Below, piece after piece: positions 47,333 through 55,079 of a DNA stretch of 55,697 nt. The notes below the pieces were generated by a model, which was not told where the DNA came from, did not search any database, and saw only the letters and a list, made by a program, of their open reading frames with translations. Each line of letters starts with the position of its first letter. Positions within the stretch are counted from its first letter, which is position 1. Origin of the DNA: CAXTSE01 sp035554115 (GTDB taxonomy: Bacteria; Actinomycetota; Actinomycetes; Actinomycetales; Microbacteriaceae); assembly GCA_035554115.1 (NCBI GenBank), contig DATMIW010000001.1, forward strand, positions 1 through 55,697, read 5' to 3'. Position numbers and translations under genes: made by a program.

Positions 47333-48934
47333 ATGACCGAACAGCTTTATGTTGGTGGCCGCATCGTCACGATGGCCGAGGACGGCGCCGAAGCAACAGC
47401 CATGCTGGTGCGTGACGGCGAGATCGTCGCGATCGGCGCAGAGAGCCCGGTGCGCGCAGCCGCGGCGGCAGGCGCCACCGTCATCGACCTCGGCGGCCGC
47501 ATGGTCATGCCGGGACTCCACGACGCACACACCCACCTCTTGCTCGTGGGCCTCAAGCTGCAGACGGAGTGCCGACTGCGGGTCGACGCCTCAGCTGACG
47601 AGATCGTCGAAGACCTCTGCACCTGCGAGAGATGTGAAGCGGGCAAGCTGAGCAACTGGGTCATCGGTGGTGAGTACAACCCGCTGGTCTTTCCCCCGGG
47701 AACTCTCGACCGTGCATTCCTCGACGAGAAATTTCCTGACACGCCCGTCTACCTCTACGACTTCACGATCCACAACGCGCTCGCGAACAGCGCGGCTCTC
47801 GCGCTAGCAGGAATCGATGCCGACACCGAGGATCCCTTCGGCGGCCGCTACGTCCGTCGCGCCGGCTCGCGCGAGCCCACGGGCGAACTGGTGGAGCGCG
47901 CCACCTGGGCTGTGCGGCGCGTCATGCCGCCCTACCCGGATCACCTCTACCGCAACGCGGTCACCTGGGCTGTGGGCATGGCCAACAGCTTCGGGATCAC
48001 CTCCGCCCAGGAAGCGTCAGCATCTCCCGCCGAGCTCCGGGTGCTCAACGCCCTCGACGGTGATGGCGAGCTGCCGATCCACCTCGCCGCCCACATCGTG
48101 TGGCGCGAAGAGGACTGGGGAGATGCCACAGGAGACGAGCTGGACCGGCTGATCGCCGACCGCGGCAACTATGCCTCACACCATGTCCGCACCGATTTCG
48201 TCAAGTGTTGGATGGATGGCGCCCCGATCCCGCCGCACTTCACGGGTGCCGGTATCGACCCGGAGACGAATGAGATCGATACAAGCAATCTGCTGATCTC
48301 GCAGGAGGACCTCACCGAGCAGCTCGCCAAGCTCGATCGCGAAGGCGTCACCATGAAGATCCACTGCGGAGGGATGGGCTCGGTCAGAGTCGCGCTCAAC
48401 GCGGTGGAGGAGGTGCGCCGCCGGAACGGACCCGACGGCCCGCGACACGAGGTCGCGCATGCTGGGTTCGTGCATCCCGATGATCAGCCGCGCTTCGGTC
48501 CGGCCCGGATGACGGCCGAGATGTCGCCCGCGGTCTGGCACCTCCCGATGCCCCCCGAGGCGAAGCAGGATGCGGCATTCCAGTTCCGCACCATGACCGA
48601 TCTCGGCGCCCATATGACTATCGGCACCGACTGGATCTTCACGCCCGAGCCGAATCTGTTCCCGCCGCTGCAGGGCATGCTTCAGCGTGGTGCGGAGTCC
48701 GTCGACCTCGATGTCGCTCTTCGCGCGCTCACGATCGACGGCGCGAAAGCCGTCGGACTCGAGTCGCGCATCGGCTCGCTCGAGGTGGGAAAGTCGGCTG
48801 ACTTCATCGTCTTGGATCGCGACCTGTACGCAATCCCCGTTGACGAGGTCGGCAATACCGTCGTGCTCAACACCGTGTTCGAGGGCCGCGTTGTTCACGC
48901 GGCGCCCGGCGCACCGATCGGAGCTGCATCATGA
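47333..48934 (+). CDS. YtcJ-type amidohydrolase (Amidohydro_3 family)
   Basis: A 533-residue metal-dependent hydrolase: N-terminal beta domain QLYVGGRIVTMAEDGAEATAMLVRDGEIVAIG, then GRMVMPGLHDAHTHL (HxH). The central TDFVKCWMDGAP has Lys/Cys near a metal site, followed by MKIHCGGMGSVRVALNAVE, and the closing IGSLEVGKSADFIVLDRD. YtcJ-family proteins are TIM-barrel hydrolases of formamides or amides. ATG 47333 has AAGGGAG upstream; the frame is open from 47222, but the extra 37 residues are not family-like. First gene of an operon whose second gene overlaps by ATGA. Confidence 0.9.
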   Translation: MTEQLYVGGRIVTMAEDGAEATAMLVRDGEIVAIGAESPVRAAAAAGATVIDLGGRMVMPGLHDAHTHLLLVGLKLQTECRLRVDASADEIVEDLCTCERCEAGKLSNWVIGGEYNPLVFPPGTLDRAFLDEKFPDTPVYLYDFTIHNALANSAALALAGIDADTEDPFGGRYVRRAGSREPTGELVERATWAVRRVMPPYPDHLYRNAVTWAVGMANSFGITSAQEASASPAELRVLNALDGDGELPIHLAAHIVWREEDWGDATGDELDRLIADRGNYASHHVRTDFVKCWMDGAPIPPHFTGAGIDPETNEIDTSNLLISQEDLTEQLAKLDREGVTMKIHCGGMGSVRVALNAVEEVRRRNGPDGPRHEVAHAGFVHPDDQPRFGPARMTAEMSPAVWHLPMPPEAKQDAAFQFRTMTDLGAHMTIGTDWIFTPEPNLFPPLQGMLQRGAESVDLDVALRALTIDGAKAVGLESRIGSLEVGKSADFIVLDRDLYAIPVDEVGNTVVLNTVFEGRVVHAAPGAPIGAAS

Positions 48935-49317
48935 GCACCACGACTTTTGCAGACCTGGTCGCAGACCGAATCGCCGTCCACGTCGACGGATTCCGCGACT
49001 CCGACGCCGACGCGGTCGTCGACGGATTCTTCTCGCCTGATGCACTGTGGGAATGTCAGGGCACCCCGCGGGCGGTCGGGTCCGAGCAGTTGCGCCCGAT
49101 GTTCGGTGCGATCATGCAGGAGAGCCGCATCGTGTTCGACGTCATCGCCAGTGACGGTGATGAGCACGTCGGCTGGACCTTCGTCGATTACCACGTCTAT
49201 ATCGGCGAGAAGCCGACCCCGGCCTTCACCTTCCGCTGCCAGTTCACCTGGCGCAAGCTGCCTCAGGGGTGGCGCGCGACGAGCTGCGTCGGATTCCCAC
49301 TGGATGCGGAGGCATGA
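48931..49317 (+). CDS. SnoaL/NTF2-like small enzyme
   Basis: A 128-residue single-domain NTF2-fold protein: a helical start with HVDGFRDSDADAVVDGFFSPDALWECQG followed by a cone-like beta sheet ending FTFRCQFTWRKLPQGWRATSCVGFPL. Members are isomerases, hydratases or ligand-binding proteins. The ATG overlaps the amidohydrolase stop (ATGA) and its stop overlaps the COG0523 gene start, so all three are coupled. Role in the amidohydrolase pathway is inferred. Confidence 0.82.
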   Translation: MSTTTFADLVADRIAVHVDGFRDSDADAVVDGFFSPDALWECQGTPRAVGSEQLRPMFGAIMQESRIVFDVIASDGDEHVGWTFVDYHVYIGEKPTPAFTFRCQFTWRKLPQGWRATSCVGFPLDAEA

Positions 49318-50261
49318 CCTCAGCGCCGATACCCATCCACCTGGTCGTCGGCTTTCTCGGTGCAGGTAAGACGACTCTGCTCTCGGAACTTCTCGATCGG
49401 GGTCGGCTCGATGAGACCCTGCTCATCATCAACGAGCTTGGCGCAGCAGGCGTCGACCAGGAGGTTCTGCGCGGCAGAGGCGGTGAAGTTCCCGTGCTGC
49501 TGGCCGGTGGGTGCATCTGCTGTTCGACCGAGGCGGAGCTGGGCCACACCTTGCGCGATATCGTCGCCCGACGAGAGAGCGGCTCGATCCCGCCTTTCCG
49601 CCGCGTTGTGGTGGAGACGACGGGGGTTGCCGATCCCGGCCCGCTGCTCCGCGACCTCGCCACCGACAGCTGGCTGCTCAGTCGCTTTCGCCTCGGTTCT
49701 GTCACAACGCTTGTGGATGTCTCCACAGCTCTCGAGGCGCTCGACGATCAGCCGGAGGCGATCCAGCAGGTGGTCCATGCCGACCGACTGGTTCTCTCGA
49801 AACTCGACCTCGTCGACACCGAGCGTCGCGCAGCAGTTATCGCCCGTCTGAGTGGCCTGGCGGACTCCCGGCGCATCATCGATCGCGAGGTCGCCCTCGA
49901 CGATCCGGGCTTCTTCGATGAATCGGAGCTGAGGCGAACGGCTCCCGCACCACTCGCGACCCCTGCCACCGGCCACGCGCTCGAGGTGTTCGAGCTCGAC
50001 GTGTCATCCGAGGTGTCGTGGCGATCCCTCAGCGCCGCGCTGGACGAGTTGATGGGACGGTACGGCACGTGGCTGCTGCGCCTCAAAGGCATAGTCCGCG
50101 TCTCGGATGTCGATCACCCGATCGCCGTCCACGGCGTGCGGGGCAGCTTCTTTCCGCCCGTCGTGCTGCCCTCGGTAAGCGCTCCCGCAGGCATAGGCAA
50201 GCTGACAGTGATCGCCCGGCACGGGCTGCCGGGCGAGGCCGTCACCGGATGGCTGAGCTAG
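49314..50261 (+). CDS. COG0523 GTPase metallochaperone (CobW/ZigA type)
   Basis: A 315-residue G3E-family GTPase. Walker A VVGFLGAGKTTLL, switch NELGAAGVD, the metal-binding CxCC in GGCICCS, VETTGVADPGPLL and the guanine-specificity motif SKLD are all present. A C-terminal CobW_C domain spans roughly 230-315. Members deliver Zn or Co to a client enzyme using GTP. It is translationally coupled to the amidohydrolase/SnoaL pair and convergent with mesD, so the amidohydrolase or the zinc-dependent MesD could be the client. ATG 49314 overlaps the previous stop; an upstream ATG at 49269 overlaps more. Confidence 0.93.
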   Translation: MTSAPIPIHLVVGFLGAGKTTLLSELLDRGRLDETLLIINELGAAGVDQEVLRGRGGEVPVLLAGGCICCSTEAELGHTLRDIVARRESGSIPPFRRVVVETTGVADPGPLLRDLATDSWLLSRFRLGSVTTLVDVSTALEALDDQPEAIQQVVHADRLVLSKLDLVDTERRAAVIARLSGLADSRRIIDREVALDDPGFFDESELRRTAPAPLATPATGHALEVFELDVSSEVSWRSLSAALDELMGRYGTWLLRLKGIVRVSDVDHPIAVHGVRGSFFPPVVLPSVSAPAGIGKLTVIARHGLPGEAVTGWLS

Positions 50262-50268
50262 CGCGAAC

Positions 50269-51300
50269 CTAGGCGGAGAGCTCGCTCCGGACGATCTCTG
50301 CGCCCGCGCTGAGCGCGGCCAGCTTTCCTCGAGCGACGCCTCGGGGCAAGGGGGCCATGCCGCAGTTGGTGGACGGGTAGAGATTGTCGGCGTCCACGAA
50401 CTGAAGTGCTTTTCGCAGGGTGTCGGCGACCTCATCCGGCGTCTCGATGGTGGCGGTTGCCACGTCGATGGCCCCGACCATCACCTTCTTCCCCCGGATG
50501 AGTTCCATCAGGTCCAGGGGAACATGCGAGTTGTGGCACTCGAGCGAGACGATATCGATACTTGACGCTTGGAGCTGGGGGAAGGTTGCTTCGTATTGGC
50601 GCCACTCTGCTCCAAGGGTCTTCTTCCACTCCGTATTCGCGGTGATGCCGTAGCCGTAACAGATGTGAACGGCGGTCTCGCAGCTGAGCCCTTCGATGGC
50701 CCTTTCCAGGGCGGCGACGCCCCAGTCCGTCACGTCGTCGAAGAAGACATTGAACGAGGGCTCATCGAACTGGATGATGTCGACGCCGGCCGCCTCCAGT
50801 TCTTTGGCTTCCTCGTTGAGGATGACCGCGAACTCCCAGGCCAGCTTCTCGCGACTCTTGTAGTGAGCGTCAAAGAGGGTGTCGATCATGGTCATGGGGC
50901 CGGGGAGAGCCCACTTGATCGGTTGCGAGGTCTGCTGCCGTAAGAACGTCGCGTCCTGAACGAAGACGGGCTCTTTGCGGGCTACAGCGCCGACGACCGT
51001 CGGCACGGATGCGTCATAGCGATCGCGAATTCTCACCGTCTCGCGATGCTCGAAATCCACTCCTTCGAGGTGCTCGATGAAGGTTGTGACAAAGTGCTGG
51101 CGGGTTTGCTCTCCATCGCTCACGATGTCGATGCCTGCCTGCTGTTGCTCTGCCAAAGACAGGCGCAGGGCATCCTTCTTTCCTTCCGCCAGCTCCTCAC
51201 CCTGAAGTCTCCAGGGCGACCACAGGGTCTCGGGCGAGGCAAGCCAGGAGGGCTTGGGCAAGCTCCCAGCGGTGGAGGTCGGAAGCAAGGTGTTGGTCAT
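50269..51300 (-). CDS. mesD: MesD-type methionine synthase (core MetE domain)
   Basis: A 343-residue stand-alone C-terminal MetE-type methionine synthase. The start TSTAGSLPKPSWL, the DIVSDGEQTR loop, WALPGPMTMIDTLFDAHY, and DIIQFDEPSFNVF are the core MetE barrel. The zinc ligands are the His-x-Cys of AVHICYGYG and the final Cys of STNCGMAPLP. It lacks the N-terminal tetrahydrofolate-binding half of MetE. The gene next to it is DUF1852 (mesX), the known obligate partner of MesD; MesD is one of the folate-independent methionine synthase families, its methyl donor not settled, and its activity is oxygen-dependent with MesX. ATG 51300 overlaps the mesX stop (ATGA). Convergent with the COG0523 gene. 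Confidence 0.9.
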   Translation of the reverse strand: MTNTLLPTSTAGSLPKPSWLASPETLWSPWRLQGEELAEGKKDALRLSLAEQQQAGIDIVSDGEQTRQHFVTTFIEHLEGVDFEHRETVRIRDRYDASVPTVVGAVARKEPVFVQDATFLRQQTSQPIKWALPGPMTMIDTLFDAHYKSREKLAWEFAVILNEEAKELEAAGVDIIQFDEPSFNVFFDDVTDWGVAALERAIEGLSCETAVHICYGYGITANTEWKKTLGAEWRQYEATFPQLQASSIDIVSLECHNSHVPLDLMELIRGKKVMVGAIDVATATIETPDEVADTLRKALQFVDADNLYPSTNCGMAPLPRGVARGKLAALSAGAEIVRSELSA

Positions 51301-52319
51301 CGTGTTCCCTGCCCATCGTGTGCGCCAGCCGAGTAGTGGGCGGACCAGTGTTCCAACGCCGCCCTGTGCGGCTCGATGAAGTGCTCCTCAGCGAACCTGC
51401 CCTGCACGACCGCCAGGCGGCTGCGCTCGTCCCGGTCGTAGACGATCCGGGTTGTTGAGTAATCCGGATTCGTGAGGTCCGCCCGATAGAACGCCCCTGC
51501 GGCGGAGTTGGCGTTGTAGATCTCTGGTCGGTAGATCTTCTGAAAGGTCTCCATAGTGCTGATCGTGGCGATCAGTTCGAGGTTGCTGTAGTCGCTGAGC
51601 AGATCACCGAGGAAGTAGAAGGCGAGGGGGGCGGCGCTATTCGGGGGCATGAAATAGCGAACCTGCAGCCCCATTTTCGCGAAGTACTGATCGGTCAGGG
51701 AGAGTTCGTCCTGTCGGTACTCGACGCCCAGGACGGGGTGCCGATTGTCGGTGCGATGGTACGTCGTGGTAGTTGACACGCTCAGACAGATCACGGGCGC
51801 CTTGCGGAAACGCTGCGTGTAGGCGTCGGAGTGGAGGAAGCTCGTGAACAAGTTTCCGTGCAGCACCCCGAAACTCTCGGGAAGGCTGAACGCGGATTGG
51901 CCCTTATTGTGCTCGGGGAGCAGGACGCTGAAGTCGTAATCCCGCACGTATGACGAGAAGTTGTTGCCCGCGACACCGTCGATGCGTCGGCCCGAACAGT
52001 GATCCACAATCGTGGTCTGCAGGATTTCAATCAGAGGGAAGACGCTGTCAGCACCTCGTCCGTCGAGGTCGACGCTTACCGAGATGATGTCGAGCTCAAC
52101 TGCGTAGCGATCCGCACCTCCGTTGTCCCAGTGGGCCAACTCGTTGAAGCGGTTGTCGATCATCCTCAAGGTGTTGTGCAGGTTCTCCCGGCGGCTCTCG
52201 CCCCGCGCGAGGTTGGCGAAGTTCGTCGTCGTTCGCGTGTTTTCGCGAGGGTGATAGTTCTCGTCGAAACGGGTGCTTTCTATAGAGAAAGCGAGTGAAG
52301 GCAAAGAAGCCAGACGCAT
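51297..52319 (-). CDS. mesX: MesX (DUF1852) oxygen-dependent methionine-synthesis partner
   Basis: A 340-residue DUF1852 protein: MRLASLPSLAFSIESTRFDENYHP is the typical N-terminal stretch with the Y-H-P motif. TRTTTNFANLARGESRRENLHNTLRMIDNRFN and HCSGRRIDGVAGNNFSSYVRDYDFSVLLPEHN are strongly conserved family segments. It is the partner of MesD and is thought to be an oxygenase. ATG 52319 was chosen because the family begins there; the frame extends to 52400 without family character. First gene of a two-gene operon, the MesD start overlapping its stop. Confidence 0.9.
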   Translation of the reverse strand: MRLASLPSLAFSIESTRFDENYHPRENTRTTTNFANLARGESRRENLHNTLRMIDNRFNELAHWDNGGADRYAVELDIISVSVDLDGRGADSVFPLIEILQTTIVDHCSGRRIDGVAGNNFSSYVRDYDFSVLLPEHNKGQSAFSLPESFGVLHGNLFTSFLHSDAYTQRFRKAPVICLSVSTTTTYHRTDNRHPVLGVEYRQDELSLTDQYFAKMGLQVRYFMPPNSAAPLAFYFLGDLLSDYSNLELIATISTMETFQKIYRPEIYNANSAAGAFYRADLTNPDYSTTRIVYDRDERSRLAVVQGRFAEEHFIEPHRAALEHWSAHYSAGAHDGQGTR

Positions 52320-52526
52320 GACAGACCGATCGTGTTCTGGCGGGCCAACGCGGCCCGCTGAATTGTTCAGGGAGCCGCAGCGCGTGCCCAGTTTCTTCAC
52401 CCGGGCGCGAGGCCTCGCGTCATGCTGCGATCTCTTCGATCATCACCCCTCAGACGCGTGCGCGCAAACGGGCCGTAACAAAACTGCGCACAACGGGTCG
52501 GGCTGCTCAACCTCAGGTTGCCGGTA
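52320..52526 (-). other. Leader/promoter region of mesXD with GC-rich hairpins
   Basis: About 205 bases between DUF2277 and mesX. Two strong inverted repeats: GCGGGCC (52340-52346) with GGCCCGC (52352-52358), and the perfect 14-bp palindrome CGCGAGGCCTCGCG (52406-52419). Conserved SAM, SAH or cobalamin riboswitch sequences were not recognised; the hairpins may still form a regulatory leader. Confidence 0.4.
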
Positions 52527-52826
52527 CTACTTGACGGCCGCTGTACGGATCCGCACCTCGCGCTCCATCCGCTTCTCGTGCCGGGCCCGTCCCTTCACCG
52601 CTTCTGCCTCGCGGCTCTTGGGCGGCGCATTCGTGACGAGGCTGTCGAGCAGCTGACGCGTGGCGAGTGCGATCTCGTCGATCGCGTTCTCAAACGCTGC
52701 CGTGTTCGCTCGGGAGGGATGCGTCGATCCGCTGACCTTGCGGACGAACTGCAGCGCGGCCTCCCGCACCTCGTCGTCCGTTGTCGGCGGTTCGAAATTG
52801 TGGAGGACCCGGATGTTGCGGCACAT
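52527..52826 (-). CDS. DUF2277 protein
   Basis: A 99-residue protein beginning MCRNIRVLHNFEPPTTDDEVREAALQFVRKVSG, the exact style of DUF2277. A helical C-terminus ends in a basic tail. Function is unknown across the family; the N-terminal Cys-Arg-Asn-Ile is invariant. ATG 52826 is the family start; the frame upstream is open to 52907 but overlaps the MFS gene end. Twenty-eight bases from the MFS stop. Confidence 0.88.
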   Translation of the reverse strand: MCRNIRVLHNFEPPTTDDEVREAALQFVRKVSGSTHPSRANTAAFENAIDEIALATRQLLDSLVTNAPPKSREAEAVKGRARHEKRMEREVRIRTAAVK

Positions 52827-52854
52827 GCGCAGAGGATACGCCCGGCAACGCCGA

Positions 52855-54321
52855 CTAGGACTGGGCGGCCGGCTTGCGGATGAAGAAGGCCAGGGCGACC
52901 ACCACAAGCGACAGGATGCCGCCGGCTAGGAAGGCCAGGTGCGAACCGTCCGCAGCGGCCGCGGCCGTGGGGAGGTCCGGATCCACGTTGTGTGTGGCGA
53001 CGAGCCCGGTCGCGTAGAGGGCGACGAAAACGGCCGTGCCGACAGCGCCAGCCACCTGCTGCAGTGTCGCGATGGTGGCGCTTCCGTGCGAGTAGAGCTG
53101 CTGCGGCAGCGATCCGAGCGACGAGCTGAACGCGGGTGTGAACAGGAACGCCAGCGACAGCATCAGCACGATGTGCGCGACGAGCAGCACCACCCACGAC
53201 GACCCTTCGCCGAGACCGAGGGCGAGCGTCCAGATCGAGACGGAGAGGCCGAGAGCACCGGGGATGACGAGCGGACGCGGTCCGAAACGGTCATACAGTC
53301 GCCCGACGGTCGGTCCCGCGAGACCCATCAGCAGCCCACCGGGAAGCATGAGCGCGCCGACCCAAATCGGCTCCAGGCCGAGCGTGTATCGCGCGAATTG
53401 CGGGAGGACGATGAAGGCGCCGAACAGGGGCACCATCGCGATGGTCATCAATGCGATGGAGAGCGTGAAGTCGCGCGAGCGGAAGGTGCGCAGGTCGAGC
53501 AGGGCGGCATCCGTGCGCTGCAGGACGATCTGTCGCCAGCCGAAGATGGCAAGCGTCACGAGGCCGATGGTGATCGGGACCCACGGCTGGATGGCGACCT
53601 CGCCGACAGCGGCGGCGCCGATCTGACTGAGCCCAAACACGAGCGAGGAGAAGGCGATAGCGGCCAGGACGACGGACCTCTTGTCCAGCGGAACCTTGCG
53701 GGTCTCGGAGACGTTCGGCACATAACGCAGGCCGACGATAAGCATGGCGAGGGCGATGGGCAGCATCACCCAGAAGAGGCCCTGCCACGGAAGGATCTGG
53801 ATCAGCGTGCCCGACACGATCGGGCCGACGGCCGGTGCCACGGACATCACAATGGACACGCGGCCCATCGTGCGACCGCGCTCATTGGCGGGGACGATTG
53901 TCATGACGGTGGTCATCATGAGCGGCATCATGATCGCGGTGCCAATGGCCTGGATCACGCGGCCGGCCACCAAAAGTTCGAACGCCGGCGACAGGGCGGC
54001 AATCACCGTTCCGATCACGAAGCTCGACATGGCGATGGCGAAGACGGGCCGAGTGTTGAGCCGCTGCATCAGCCAGCCGGTGGTGGGGATGACGACGGCC
54101 ATGGTGAGGGCGAACGCCGTTGTGAGCCATTGGCCTCGGGTCGCGTCGATCTTCAGGGATTCCTGGATGCGCGGCAGCGCGACGCCGATCATCGTTTCGT
54201 TCAGGAACACGACGAAGACGGCGGCGAGCAAGAGTGCCAGCGCTGTGCGGTTGCGTGCTGCCACGGCGGGGTCTGTTTCCGATGAGGTTTCGATCCCCTC
54301 GCGGGCGATGGTGTCAGTCAT
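52855..54321 (-). CDS. MFS drug exporter (DHA2/EmrB-QacA type)
   Basis: A 488-residue major facilitator protein with 14 predicted helices. Motif A-like GWLMQRLNTRPVFAIAMS lies after helix 2, and motif C-type GPIVSGTLIQILPWQGLFW around helix 5 marks an exporter. The N-terminal tail is short and acidic (EGIETSSETDPA). It pumps hydrophobic compounds out with protons. ATG 54321 has AAGGAG eight bases upstream. Divergent from the HxlR regulator that probably controls it; a good promoter lies in between. Confidence 0.92.
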   Translation of the reverse strand: MTDTIAREGIETSSETDPAVAARNRTALALLLAAVFVVFLNETMIGVALPRIQESLKIDATRGQWLTTAFALTMAVVIPTTGWLMQRLNTRPVFAIAMSSFVIGTVIAALSPAFELLVAGRVIQAIGTAIMMPLMMTTVMTIVPANERGRTMGRVSIVMSVAPAVGPIVSGTLIQILPWQGLFWVMLPIALAMLIVGLRYVPNVSETRKVPLDKRSVVLAAIAFSSLVFGLSQIGAAAVGEVAIQPWVPITIGLVTLAIFGWRQIVLQRTDAALLDLRTFRSRDFTLSIALMTIAMVPLFGAFIVLPQFARYTLGLEPIWVGALMLPGGLLMGLAGPTVGRLYDRFGPRPLVIPGALGLSVSIWTLALGLGEGSSWVVLLVAHIVLMLSLAFLFTPAFSSSLGSLPQQLYSHGSATIATLQQVAGAVGTAVFVALYATGLVATHNVDPDLPTAAAAADGSHLAFLAGGILSLVVVALAFFIRKPAAQS

Positions 54322-54353
54322 GATGGGTCTCCTTCTTCGGGGTTACTGCAAAA

Positions 54354-54383
54354 AGTAAAGCACACTGCATTAAATCAAGTCAA
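54354..54383 (-). promoter_or_regulatory. Promoter of MFS exporter
   Basis: On the minus strand, TTGACT (54383-54378), an 18-base spacer, and TTTACT (54359-54354), followed 32 bases later by the exporter start. It sits in the 78-base divergent gap with the HxlR gene, where that regulator would bind. Confidence 0.65.
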
Positions 54384-54399
54384 GTGGTAGGATCAGACC

Positions 54400-55074
54400 A
54401 TGACGAATCAGGAGTACGGCCAGTTCTGCGGACTGGCGCGCGCGGCAGAGATCGTGGGGCAGCGATGGACGCTGCTGGTCTTGCGCGACCTGCGCGTGGG
54501 CCCGCGGCGCTACTCCGACCTGGTCGCAGGCCTGCCCGGAATTCCGACGAACACGCTCGCCGCCCGGCTGAAAGAGCTTGAGGAGGCGGGGGTCGTGACG
54601 CGCACGGCGCCCTCGGGCGCGGATCGCTCGGTCGTCTACGAACTCACGCCGCGTGGCGAAGAACTCGGCCCGGCGCTGGACGCGCTCGGGTTATGGGGGG
54701 CCGGCGGTATGCGGACTCCGCGCGAGAACGAGGTCGTGACCACGGCATCCATCATCGCCGCCCTGAGAGTCGCCGCCGGCGACGGTGTCGTGCCGAAAAG
54801 CTGGAAGACGTCGTACACCGTGCAGGTGGCAGACGTCGTGGTGCACGTGGTGATGCGCGACGGCGTCGTCACGGTGGGCGCGGGGGCGGCCGAAGCGCCG
54901 GACCTGGTCATCGTTGCCGGGCCGCAGATCCGCGACGTGCTCGCGGGGGAGTTGGACGCAGAGACGGCTATTGCGACGGGTGCCGTGCAGCTGGAGGGCG
55001 ACGCCGCGCTGTTCGCCCGGTTCGCCGACAGCCTGCGTGTTCCATACAGCCCGAACGTTCCGGCTAGCGCCTAG
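54400..55074 (+). CDS. HxlR-type regulator with C-terminal SCP2-like domain
   Basis: A 224-residue protein. Residues 1-100 form an HxlR winged helix: YGQFCGLARAAEIVGQRWTLLVLRDL, then GPRRYSDLVAGLPGIPTNTLAARLKELEEAGVV, with wing ..SVVYELTPRGEEL. Residues about 115-220 look like an SCP2 sterol-carrier domain (YTVQVADVVVHVVMRDGVVTVG.., PDLVIVAGPQIRDVLAG..), a hydrophobic-ligand pocket and a plausible sensor. ATG 54400 with TAGGAT. Divergent from the exporter, so a ligand-controlled repressor of efflux is a natural reading. Confidence 0.9.
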   Translation: MTNQEYGQFCGLARAAEIVGQRWTLLVLRDLRVGPRRYSDLVAGLPGIPTNTLAARLKELEEAGVVTRTAPSGADRSVVYELTPRGEELGPALDALGLWGAGGMRTPRENEVVTTASIIAALRVAAGDGVVPKSWKTSYTVQVADVVVHVVMRDGVVTVGAGAAEAPDLVIVAGPQIRDVLAGELDAETAIATGAVQLEGDAALFARFADSLRVPYSPNVPASA

Positions 55075-55079
55075 CGCGA

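Noticed and set aside
52320..52526. SAM or SAH riboswitch before mesX
   Set aside because: Strong hairpins are present but none of the conserved core sequences of the SAM-I, SAM-II, SAM-IV, SAH or cobalamin classes could be matched.
52939..54285. 448-residue plus-strand frame opposite the MFS exporter
   Set aside because: His/Asp/Glu/Arg-rich antisense shadow typical of high-GC DNA; the minus-strand frame is a clear transporter.
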